Shown one piece after another: positions 8,519-15,953 of a DNA stretch of 64,000 nt. Location: positions 1 through 64,000 of the forward strand of contig JAILAD010000051.1 of NCBI GenBank assembly GCA_024681795.1, given 5' to 3'. The position numbers were made by a program, and so were the translations under genes. The notes below the pieces were generated by a model. It was not told the DNA's origin and ran no database searches. It saw nothing but the letters and a program-made list of their open reading frames with translations. Source of the stretch: Lachnospiraceae bacterium (GTDB taxonomy: Bacteria > Bacillota > Clostridia > Lachnospirales > Lachnospiraceae). Every line of letters begins with the position of its first letter. Within the stretch, counting starts at the first letter, position 1.

Positions 8519-9736
8519 ATGGCGGCAAAAAAAAGAAAAAATCATATAAACAGTGAAAAAACAGGATTTGCGGGATTCGTGGACCATTATTACTTTGCGG
8601 TTGCGGGATTTGTATTTGCCTTAAGCGTTGCAATTACATTTCTTGTGGTATTCCGGATTGCGGTCGTAAAGGAAAACAAAGAGAAAAAAGAGCAGGAAAT
8701 TGCCAATATGGGTGAACTTTCCGAGGATGGAAGAGACTATGCACTGGAAGTCGATGCACATCCCGAGGTCAATGAAGTAATGGAAGCTTACCATAAGGCC
8801 TTGGCGGATTACGACGAGGAAGTCATTCAGAAATACTTACTTTATGTAAACCAGAATGAGCTTGACAGCATTGCCGTAAAAAGCGAGTACATTGAAAGTT
8901 ATGACAATATCACCTGCTACACACAGAAAGCGCAGGCGGAAGGGGCATATTATGTATATGTTTCTTACAATCTGAAGATGAAGGGGTATGCAACGAAGCT
9001 TCCCGGAATGATTGGTTTTTATTTCTGTTATGATGATGCCGGCAATCCGAAAATCTGCCGTCAGAGTGATATTTCAGAGGACGTTATTACGGATTTCTAT
9101 CTGGCATTTTCCAAGCAGGATGTGCAGGATTTATTCAATAAAACCGCACTTGCATATAATGAAACACTTGATTCCGATGAGGATTTAAAGACCTACATGG
9201 AAGGCTTTGATGAACTTGTCAAGCAGGAAATGGTAAAGAAAATTGCGTTAAGAGCCGCAACGGAAACACCTTCCGAGCCGGTATCGGAGGCGGTTTCGGA
9301 AGAACCTTCGGAAGAGACAAACAAGAGCGATGTTGTGGAACCCACCACAGCGGTAAATGTCAGAGGTTCGGCATCCGAGAAGGGGGAACTGAAAGGACAG
9401 GCTTCTCCCGGAATGAGACTTACCAGGGTGGAAGAGATGATTAATGGCTGGAGCCATGTTATTTTCAACGGAGCCGACGGATATATCAAGACGGAATTCC
9501 TGACAGTGGTTTCGGACGAGGCAGCCGATGGAAATACGGGCGATTCGGAAAGCACCGGTAAATTTGTTACCGTAAAAGAAGGAGTCAATATCCGCGCAGA
9601 GGCTTCCAAGGATTCCACGGCCGTTGCAATGGCGGATCCGGGAACCAAGCTTGAACTGATTGAGAAAAAGGACGGCTGGTGCAAGATTAAATACAACGGA
9701 CAGATTGCTTATGTAAAAGCGGATTATGTAGAATAA
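8519..9736 (+). CDS. Membrane-anchored protein with two bacterial SH3 domains
   Basis: A 405-residue protein with a basic N-terminus (MAAKKRKN), one transmembrane segment at about 25-48 (AGFVFALSVAITFLVVF), an extracellular alpha/beta region of about 200 residues, an acidic Ser/Glu/Pro linker and two C-terminal SH3b domains. These start at TAVNVRGSASEKGELKG and EGVNIRAEASKDSTAVA and each ends in a GYIK or AYVK motif. SH3b domains usually bind cell-wall peptides, so a wall-associated role is inferred. The track start (8441) lies inside the tRNA; the ATG at 8519 has a GAGG site and starts the positively charged membrane-anchor leader. Confidence 0.85.
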   Translation: MAAKKRKNHINSEKTGFAGFVDHYYFAVAGFVFALSVAITFLVVFRIAVVKENKEKKEQEIANMGELSEDGRDYALEVDAHPEVNEVMEAYHKALADYDEEVIQKYLLYVNQNELDSIAVKSEYIESYDNITCYTQKAQAEGAYYVYVSYNLKMKGYATKLPGMIGFYFCYDDAGNPKICRQSDISEDVITDFYLAFSKQDVQDLFNKTALAYNETLDSDEDLKTYMEGFDELVKQEMVKKIALRAATETPSEPVSEAVSEEPSEETNKSDVVEPTTAVNVRGSASEKGELKGQASPGMRLTRVEEMINGWSHVIFNGADGYIKTEFLTVVSDEAADGNTGDSESTGKFVTVKEGVNIRAEASKDSTAVAMADPGTKLELIEKKDGWCKIKYNGQIAYVKADYVE

Positions 9737-9758
9737 AAAGCAGAGTCTGTGATATAAT

Positions 9759-9785
9759 AAAAGGGTTGTGGAACAACCCTTTTTT
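9759..9785 (+). terminator. Terminator after the SH3b gene
   Basis: AAAAGGGTTGT and ACAACCCTTTT pair around GGA, followed by a T-run. Confidence 0.92.
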
Positions 9786-9841
9786 ATTATGCAAAGGACC
9801 GGATCGGGAAAACGGATAACCGCAAAAAAGGAATCGAAAGT

Positions 9842-10558
9842 ATGGAAAAAATCCGTGTTAACAAATATATAAGGGAATGCGGGATTGCCTCAAGAAGAGA
9901 AGCGGACCGTCTCATTGAAGAGGGGCGCGTAACCGTAAACGGTGCAGTGGCGGATCCCGGCATGCAGGTTTCTGAGGAGGATACGGTCTGCATAGACGGA
10001 AAAGAAATCCGGTTAATCCCGGAAAAGCATGTGGTAGCATATTATAAGCCCAAGGGTGTGACCTGTACGAAAGACGATGCGCATGCCGAACTGACGCTTG
10101 AGCAGGTTTTCCGGTATCCGGTTCCGTTAACTTATGCAGGACGTCTGGATAAAGATTCGGAAGGGCTTTTAATAATGACCAATGACGGGGAACTGATAGA
10201 CCGGCTGATGCGTGCAAGATACGGTCATGAGAAGGAATACGAGGTTGTCCTGAAAAGGGAAGTGACGGATACGTTTCTTCAAAAATTTGCAGGCGGAGTT
10301 TATCTTCCCGAACTGGAGACGGTTACGAAGAAATGTATCATCAGAAAAACAGGAAAGAATAAAGCGGACATCATTCTGACACAGGGGCTGAACCGGCAGA
10401 TTAGGCGGATGTGCAAAGCGCTCGGAAATGAGGTCCTGTCATTAAAGAGAGTCCGTGTTGCGAATATTCTTCTCGGAGATTTAAAACCCGGAGAATACCG
10501 GAGAATTTCCGAAGAGGAAGAGAAGGAATTGCGGGAGTTACTGAAAATGCAGTTGTAA
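9842..10558 (+). CDS. rluF: 23S rRNA pseudouridine synthase, RluF/RluB type
   Basis: Converts a specific uridine in large-subunit rRNA to pseudouridine. An N-terminal S4 RNA-binding domain (about 1-60: IRVNKYIRECGIASRREADRL) precedes the RsuA-family catalytic domain with the active-site motif GRLDKDSEGLL, whose Asp is catalytic. SEGL at this point resembles RluF rather than RluB (STGL), but assignment of the target base remains uncertain. The 238-residue length is normal. It has a GGAA-rich ribosome binding site, and ligA follows 29 bp downstream, so the two are probably co-transcribed. Confidence 0.88.
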   Translation: MEKIRVNKYIRECGIASRREADRLIEEGRVTVNGAVADPGMQVSEEDTVCIDGKEIRLIPEKHVVAYYKPKGVTCTKDDAHAELTLEQVFRYPVPLTYAGRLDKDSEGLLIMTNDGELIDRLMRARYGHEKEYEVVLKREVTDTFLQKFAGGVYLPELETVTKKCIIRKTGKNKADIILTQGLNRQIRRMCKALGNEVLSLKRVRVANILLGDLKPGEYRRISEEEEKELRELLKMQL

Positions 10559-10587
10559 AAGGGATAGAAAAATACCGGGAGAGTGTT

Positions 10588-12561
10588 ATGTGGGAAGCTG
10601 AACAGAAAAGAATGAGAGAATTACACGTGATTCTGAAAGAAGCGTCAAGGGCATATTATGCCAATGACGAAGAAATCATGAGCAATTTCGAATACGATAA
10701 ACTTTACGATGAACTTGTGGCATTGGAAGAAAAAACAGGAATCGTATTATCCGGAAGTCCTACCGTGGAGGTCGGATATGAGGCGGTCGATTTTCTTCCG
10801 AAAGAGAGACATGTTTCTCCGATGCTGTCGCTTGCAAAAACGAAAAGCCGCGGGGAACTGGCTGACTGGCTCGGGGAAAAAGAAGGACTGCTTTCCTGGA
10901 AACTGGACGGCCTGACAATCGTACTGACTTATGAAAACGGGGAACTTCAAAAGGCGGTTACCAGAGGAAACGGAGAGGTGGGAGAAATCATTACCCCGAA
11001 TGCAAAGATGTTTTTAAATCTTCCTCTTAGGATTTCATATAAGGGGACACTTGTTCTTCGCGGAGAAGCGGTCATCGGATACGGGGATTTTAAAAAGATT
11101 AACGAAGCGATTTCGGATCCTGCGGAGCAGTACAAGAATCCGAGAAATCTCTGCTCCGGAAGCGTAAGACAGCTGAATAACGAAATCACGAAAAAGAGAA
11201 ACGTGCGATTTTTCGCATTTTCCCTGGTAAACGCTGAAGGTGTGGATTTCCGTAATTCCAGGGAAGAGCAGATGAATTATTTAAAGAGTCTCGGCTTTGA
11301 AACGGTATTCTTTAAGCGTGTCAACCGGCAGAATATACAGGAGGCGATTTCGTGGTTTGAAAAAGAAATCGAAAGTTATGACATTCCTTCCGACGGGCTT
11401 GTGCTGACCTATGATGACATTGCCTATGCCGTATCGCTCGGCAATACCGCAAAATCGCCGAGAGGATCCATTGCGTTTAAATGGCAGGACGAGATTGCGG
11501 TAACGACATTGAAATACATTGAATGGTCGCCTTCCAGAACGGGATTAATCAATCCCGTGGCGGTATTTGAACCGGTGGAACTTGAGGGCACCACGGTATC
11601 CCGTGCCTCCGTTCACAATGTCAGCGTCATGCGAAGCCTGAAACTGGGAATCGGGGATAAAATCAGTGTCTATAAAGCAAACATGATTATCCCCCAGATT
11701 GCGGAAAACCTGACCTGTTCCGATAACGTGGAAATTCCGGAACATTGTCCGGTATGCGGGAAGGAAACCATGATTCAGGAACAGAATGAAGCAAAGACAT
11801 TAATGTGCTTAAATCCGGAATGCCCGGTGAAAAAAGTAAAGGCGTTTACTCTTTTTGTCAGCCGTGATGCTATGAATTTTGACGGCCTTTCCGAGATGAC
11901 AATCGAGAAATTCACGGAACAGGGAATCATAAAAGAATATGCCGATTTCTATAAATTCCCGGATCACAAAGAGAAAATCGTTAACATGGAAGGCTTCGGT
12001 GAAACCTCTTACCGGAATCTTGTGGAGAGTGCCGAAAAAACAAGAAAAACCACGCTTGCCAAAGTGCTCTGTGCACTCGGGATTGCGGGAGTCGGTGTGG
12101 CAAATGCAAAGCTGATTGCCAGACATTTTGATGACGATATTTCCCGTCTTCGAAAAGCCACGAAAGAAGAAATCAGTGAAATAGACGGTGTCGGGGACGT
12201 CATCGGAACAAGCATTACGGAGTATTTTGCAAATCCCGTGAAAACGGAAGAATTAGACCGGCTGTTAAACGAACTTGAAATCGTGAAAACCGGGACAGAT
12301 GCATCAGCCATGACACTTACCGGTAAAACCTTTGTCATTACCGGAAGCCTGAATCATTTTAAGGACAGGTCTGCTTTAAAAGAGCGGATTGAGGCAAAGG
12401 GCGGCAAGGTTTCCGGAAGCGTATCCTCCAAAACGGAGTGTCTGATTAACAATGACGTAAATTCGGGCAGCAGTAAGAACAAGAGCGCGAAAAGTCTCGG
12501 CATTGAAATTTTATCCGAAGAGGATTTTCTTGCAAAATACGGAATAGATGCTGATTTCTGA
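10588..12561 (+). CDS. ligA: NAD-dependent DNA ligase LigA
   Basis: Seals nicks in duplex DNA using NAD+ as cofactor. The domain order is complete: Ia NMN-binding region with EIMSNFEYDKLYDEL, the nucleotidyltransferase domain with the adenylated Lys105 in KLDGLT, an OB fold, a four-Cys zinc finger (CPVCGKE and CLNPECPVK), the HhH domain near 480-540 and a C-terminal BRCT domain (about 580-650, LTGKTFVITGSL). At 657 residues it is about as long as other LigA proteins. The motif KLDGLT has Thr where many ligases have Ala. It follows rluF closely. Confidence 0.96.
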   Translation: MWEAEQKRMRELHVILKEASRAYYANDEEIMSNFEYDKLYDELVALEEKTGIVLSGSPTVEVGYEAVDFLPKERHVSPMLSLAKTKSRGELADWLGEKEGLLSWKLDGLTIVLTYENGELQKAVTRGNGEVGEIITPNAKMFLNLPLRISYKGTLVLRGEAVIGYGDFKKINEAISDPAEQYKNPRNLCSGSVRQLNNEITKKRNVRFFAFSLVNAEGVDFRNSREEQMNYLKSLGFETVFFKRVNRQNIQEAISWFEKEIESYDIPSDGLVLTYDDIAYAVSLGNTAKSPRGSIAFKWQDEIAVTTLKYIEWSPSRTGLINPVAVFEPVELEGTTVSRASVHNVSVMRSLKLGIGDKISVYKANMIIPQIAENLTCSDNVEIPEHCPVCGKETMIQEQNEAKTLMCLNPECPVKKVKAFTLFVSRDAMNFDGLSEMTIEKFTEQGIIKEYADFYKFPDHKEKIVNMEGFGETSYRNLVESAEKTRKTTLAKVLCALGIAGVGVANAKLIARHFDDDISRLRKATKEEISEIDGVGDVIGTSITEYFANPVKTEELDRLLNELEIVKTGTDASAMTLTGKTFVITGSLNHFKDRSALKERIEAKGGKVSGSVSSKTECLINNDVNSGSSKNKSAKSLGIEILSEEDFLAKYGIDADF

Positions 12562-12565
12562 AGAG

Positions 12566-12594
12566 TTCACAAAAACGGAAAAAAATGCTATAAT
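12566..12594 (+). promoter_or_regulatory. Promoter of metA
   Basis: TTCACA at 12566-12571 and TATAAT at 12589-12594 have a 17-bp spacer. The leader is only about 27 nt, too short for a T-box or SAM riboswitch. Confidence 0.75.
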
Positions 12595-12627
12595 ATACTA
12601 TCTTTGTGAAAAAATCGGAGTTAAAAA

Positions 12628-13533
12628 ATGCCAATTCGTATACAAAACGATCTCCCTGCAAAGGAGATTCTGGAAAATGAAAATATATTTGTCATGGACG
12701 AGGACCGTGCGATTCATCAGGATATCCGTCCGCTGAAAGTGATTATCTTAAACGTAATGCCGCTGAAAGAGGAGACGGAACTTCAGCTTTTAAGACTGCT
12801 TTCGAATTCTCCGCTCCAGACGGATGTTACGTTTCTTACCATGAGAAGTCATGTGTCTTTGAACACTTCGGCAAGCCATCTGAATAAATTTTATAATTAT
12901 TTTGATGAGATTAAAGATCAGAAATTCGACGGTTTAATCATTACCGGAGCACCGGTCGAACAGATTGAGTATGAGGAAGTGGATTACTGGGAGGAACTCT
13001 GCAACATTATGGAGTGGTCGAAAACCAACGTGACATCCACGCTTCACATCTGCTGGGGAGCCCAGGCGGGACTTTATTATCATTTCGGACTTCAGAAGAA
13101 AATGCTTCCGAAGAAACTGTCCGGAATATACCTTCACCGTGTGATGAAGAGAAAAGAGCCGCTTGTCAGAGGCTTTGATGATGAATTCTATGCACCGCAC
13201 AGCCGTTATACCGAGGTAAGTGCCGAAGATATTCATAACTGCAATGCGCTGAAAGTGGTGGCGGAATCGGATGAGGCGGGAGTTTTTCTCTGTCTTACGG
13301 AAGACGGAAAGCAGATTTTTGTAATGGGACATCCCGAATACGACCGTTATACGCTTGATAAAGAATATAAAAGAGATCTCGGGAAAGGAATCAATCCGGA
13401 AATCCCGTTAAACTATTATCCGGACAACAATCCGGAAAATAAGCCGCTTATGTTATGGAGATCGCACAGTATGCTGATTTACTCCAACTGGCTTAATTAT
13501 TACGTATACCAGGTAACGCCTTACGAACTGTAG
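12628..13533 (+). CDS. metA: Homoserine O-acetyltransferase (MetA family)
   Basis: Activates homoserine for methionine synthesis. The 301-residue sequence carries the catalytic Cys142 in [10 protein letters not shown], His235-region FVMGHPEYD and the MetA start [15 protein letters not shown]. Residue 111, which sets the acyl donor in this family, is Glu (TGAPVEQIE). Work on the Bacillus enzyme showed Glu at this site favours acetyl-CoA, whereas E. coli MetA has Gly and uses succinyl-CoA. I therefore call it an acetyltransferase despite the usual succinyltransferase label. It has its own promoter; no other met gene is nearby. Confidence 0.92.
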   Translation: MPIRIQNDLPAKEILENENIFVMDEDRAIHQDIRPLKVIILNVMPLKEETELQLLRLLSNSPLQTDVTFLTMRSHVSLNTSASHLNKFYNYFDEIKDQKFDGLIITGAPVEQIEYEEVDYWEELCNIMEWSKTNVTSTLHICWGAQAGLYYHFGLQKKMLPKKLSGIYLHRVMKRKEPLVRGFDDEFYAPHSRYTEVSAEDIHNCNALKVVAESDEAGVFLCLTEDGKQIFVMGHPEYDRYTLDKEYKRDLGKGINPEIPLNYYPDNNPENKPLMLWRSHSMLIYSNWLNYYVYQVTPYEL

Positions 13534-13579
13534 GGAATGAAAGCATGGTGTAAATCCGAATAAATACGGGGAGCTTCGT

Positions 13580-14539
13580 ATGGACAATTTTTTGGCAAAA
13601 ATGGAAAGAAAATTCGGCAAGTATGCAATCCGCAACCTGCCTTTATATCTGGTCATCTGTTACGGTTTCGGATATCTGATGAATATCTTTAAGCCGGAAT
13701 GGATTTTTGTGGTGAATTTAAATCCGTATGCAATTCTTCACGGACAGGTCTGGAGACTGTTTACCTGGATTCTGGTACCGGAGCAGACCAGTATCTTCTT
13801 TGTTATCATCGTTTTGTATTTTTATTATTCGCTCGGGCGGACGCTGGAGCGAAACTGGGGAAGTTTTCTCTTTAATGTTTATTTCTTCTCCGGATTTATT
13901 CTGACCGTGCTCGGTGCGTTCGGACTGTATCTTTACTTCAATACGCTCGGCGCTTCCTGGATTCAGGAAAATGAGGGGCTTTTTGCCTATATTATTCAGG
14001 GAAGTACGAATATTTACGCGGGAGACGAGTGGCCTGCGCTGCTCGGCGGAAATTATGCATATGCCTATATGGCAACGTTTTTCTCCACGTATTATATAAA
14101 TCTTTCCATTTTCCTTGCTTTTGCAATTATGTTCCCGGAAATGAAGGTGTATATCCTTTTCATCATTCCGATCAAAGTAAAGGTTATGGGAATCATCTAT
14201 GTGGTCATTCTTGCGCTCAATATTGCACTTGCATTTTACAGGGGCGGCGTAAGCTACGGACTATTGACGCTGGTATCAATCGGGGCATCGCTTCTTAACA
14301 CGCTGTTATTTTTCATTTATACGAAGCGGGGCAGATACAAATCTCCGAAGGAAATCAAACGCCAGCATGATTACAAGGTCAAAATCAAAGCCGCAGCAAA
14401 ACAGACGCACCACAAATGTGCAATCTGCGGACAGACCGAGGAGTCCAATCCGAATCTGCAGTTCCGGTACTGCTCGAAGTGCAACGGGAATTATGAGTAC
14501 TGTTCCGAGCATTTGTTTACACATAAGCATATCCAGTAA
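13580..14539 (+). CDS. Rhomboid-like membrane protein without protease motif, with C-terminal zinc ribbon
   Basis: A 319-residue polytopic membrane protein. The segments HGQVWRLFTW, SLGRTLERNWG, FPEMKVYILFIIPIKVK and about six hydrophobic helices fit the rhomboid/Derlin fold. The catalytic GxSG before the PIK loop and the paired His are not seen, so it should be a pseudoprotease (inference). A basic linker (275-290) leads to a C-terminal metal-binding module with CAICG, CSKC and a CxxH/H tail, predicted on the cytoplasmic side. A GGGGAG site precedes the start. The sigma-like gene begins 14 bp after its stop, so function may be linked to it. Confidence 0.7.
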   Translation: MDNFLAKMERKFGKYAIRNLPLYLVICYGFGYLMNIFKPEWIFVVNLNPYAILHGQVWRLFTWILVPEQTSIFFVIIVLYFYYSLGRTLERNWGSFLFNVYFFSGFILTVLGAFGLYLYFNTLGASWIQENEGLFAYIIQGSTNIYAGDEWPALLGGNYAYAYMATFFSTYYINLSIFLAFAIMFPEMKVYILFIIPIKVKVMGIIYVVILALNIALAFYRGGVSYGLLTLVSIGASLLNTLLFFIYTKRGRYKSPKEIKRQHDYKVKIKAAAKQTHHKCAICGQTEESNPNLQFRYCSKCNGNYEYCSEHLFTHKHIQ

Positions 14540-14553
14540 AAAGAGTGGAAAAT

Positions 14554-15321
14554 ATGAATCAGGAAGAATTATTCAGCGAACAGCTTGCAGAATTAAGAGA
14601 ACTTGCAAAAAGTAAAAACGGTACCGTTACCGTCTCGGATATCAGGGAAACCTTCAGCGAGATGGAACTTGACGATGCCCAGATCAAACTGATTCTGGAT
14701 TATATCAAAGAGAATACGAAGATTAAAGTCGACAGCGAAGAAGACGGGGAAAACGACCGAAAAGAACTGTCGGGCGAGGATTCAAAATACATTTCTTTGT
14801 ATCTGGAGGAACTGGAGGAACTTCCGAAAATCAGTGAAGGAAAGAAAAGGGCTTTGTTTATGTCTGCCATGAACGGCGAAAAGCAGGCAAAAGAGGAACT
14901 GATTCTGGCACTCCTTCCACAGGTTGTGGACATCGCGAAATTATATACGGGTCAGGGCATTCCCGTTGAAGACTTAATCGGAGAAGGAAATGTTGCACTT
15001 GCCATGTCCATGGATGTTATCGAGCAGGAAGAAACTCCGGAGGAAGCGGAAGAGATGTCTGCCGGTATGGTAATGCGGGCGATGGAAGAACTGGTAAATG
15101 AGGATTCTCTTTCAAAGGATGCATTCGAAGAGTGGGCGGACCGTGCCAACGAGGTTTTGGAAAAAGCAAAGGAATTATCGGAGGAACTGCTCCGCAAGGT
15201 GACCATTGAGGAATTATGCAAAGAAGCCGGTTTCGAGAAAGAGTTCGTCATGGACGTTTTGGAAATAACGGGTGGCGGAATCGAATACCTGGAGCTTCCG
15301 GAGGACGGAAGGAAAGAGTAA
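14554..15321 (+). CDS. Sigma-70-like protein lacking regions 2.3/2.4 and 4
   Basis: A 255-residue acidic protein. The N-terminal ~55 residues resemble sigma-70 region 1.1. Residues about 75-155 resemble regions 1.2-2.2: YISLYLEELEELP, QAKEELILALLPQVVDIAK and VEDLIGEGNVALA, the last close to the DLIQEGN core-binding helix. After this, the promoter-melting and -10 reading segment is replaced by an acidic helical stretch, and the C-terminus (KVTIEELCKEAGFEKEFVMDVLEI) resembles region 3. No region 4 is present. It could bind core RNA polymerase without recognising promoters; this is inference. The track uses GTG at 14545, but that has no ribosome binding site, so I use ATG 14554. The next ORF starts one base after its stop. 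Confidence 0.6.
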   Translation: MNQEELFSEQLAELRELAKSKNGTVTVSDIRETFSEMELDDAQIKLILDYIKENTKIKVDSEEDGENDRKELSGEDSKYISLYLEELEELPKISEGKKRALFMSAMNGEKQAKEELILALLPQVVDIAKLYTGQGIPVEDLIGEGNVALAMSMDVIEQEETPEEAEEMSAGMVMRAMEELVNEDSLSKDAFEEWADRANEVLEKAKELSEELLRKVTIEELCKEAGFEKEFVMDVLEITGGGIEYLELPEDGRKE

Positions 15322-15322
15322 T

Positions 15323-15772
15323 ATGCCGGACAGTTTAGACCGTTCATTTAAATATACAATGCAGGACACTACCCGGATTTACATCGGCGGAAGAATGACT
15401 TACCGGGAAATGATTGAATGGGACGATGTTCCTTTTAAAATCAAATCCATCGTAAATAAGGAATTCGTTCCGGATGCAGGTTCCGCGGAGACTACATTTG
15501 CGGAGCACTTCAAAAAACTCGAAAAGGATTCTTTCCTGTTTCAGGTATTAAAGACGTTAAAAACCAAAATAAAGGTTGATCTGCCCGTTCTGAAAAAAGG
15601 GAAAAACGGACAGAGTGTGGTATATAAGAGCAAACTCTGCACGATAGACGAATATCTGGATTTTATTAAGAATCCGGACAATGCACTCCGGATGGAAGAC
15701 GGGACAGTGACCGAACCGGTCACGGAAGAAATTTCGTTTTCAAAACTGGCGGTTATGATATACTCCGGCTGA
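15323..15772 (+). CDS. Hypothetical protein downstream of the sigma-like gene
   Basis: Not recognised. The 150-residue product has no signal peptide or membrane helix and looks like a soluble alpha/beta protein, with IYIGGRMTYREMIEWDDVPF near the N-terminus and a Lys-rich centre (KTKIKVDLPVLKKGKNG). The track start at 15272 lies inside the previous gene. ATG 15323 follows the previous stop by one base and has a GGAAAGAG site, which suggests translational coupling and a shared process with the sigma-like protein. Confidence 0.65.
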   Translation: MPDSLDRSFKYTMQDTTRIYIGGRMTYREMIEWDDVPFKIKSIVNKEFVPDAGSAETTFAEHFKKLEKDSFLFQVLKTLKTKIKVDLPVLKKGKNGQSVVYKSKLCTIDEYLDFIKNPDNALRMEDGTVTEPVTEEISFSKLAVMIYSG

Positions 15773-15953
15773 GTTTGGCAGATAAGCATAATTTTTTTAA
15801 ATTCATTCTGTCTAAAATGACGAAAACATAAATCCGTATCGGAAAGAACGGTATATTTGTGATAAAATAAATTAATTATGGGGATAAGGAATCGAGGGTG
15901 GTGTTTTACCCGGAAAGTACGAAACTATAATATTCACGGAGTAATTAAGTTAC

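Noticed and set aside
12562-12627. SAM or T-box riboswitch before metA
   Set aside because: Only about 27 nt lie between the predicted transcript start and the start codon.
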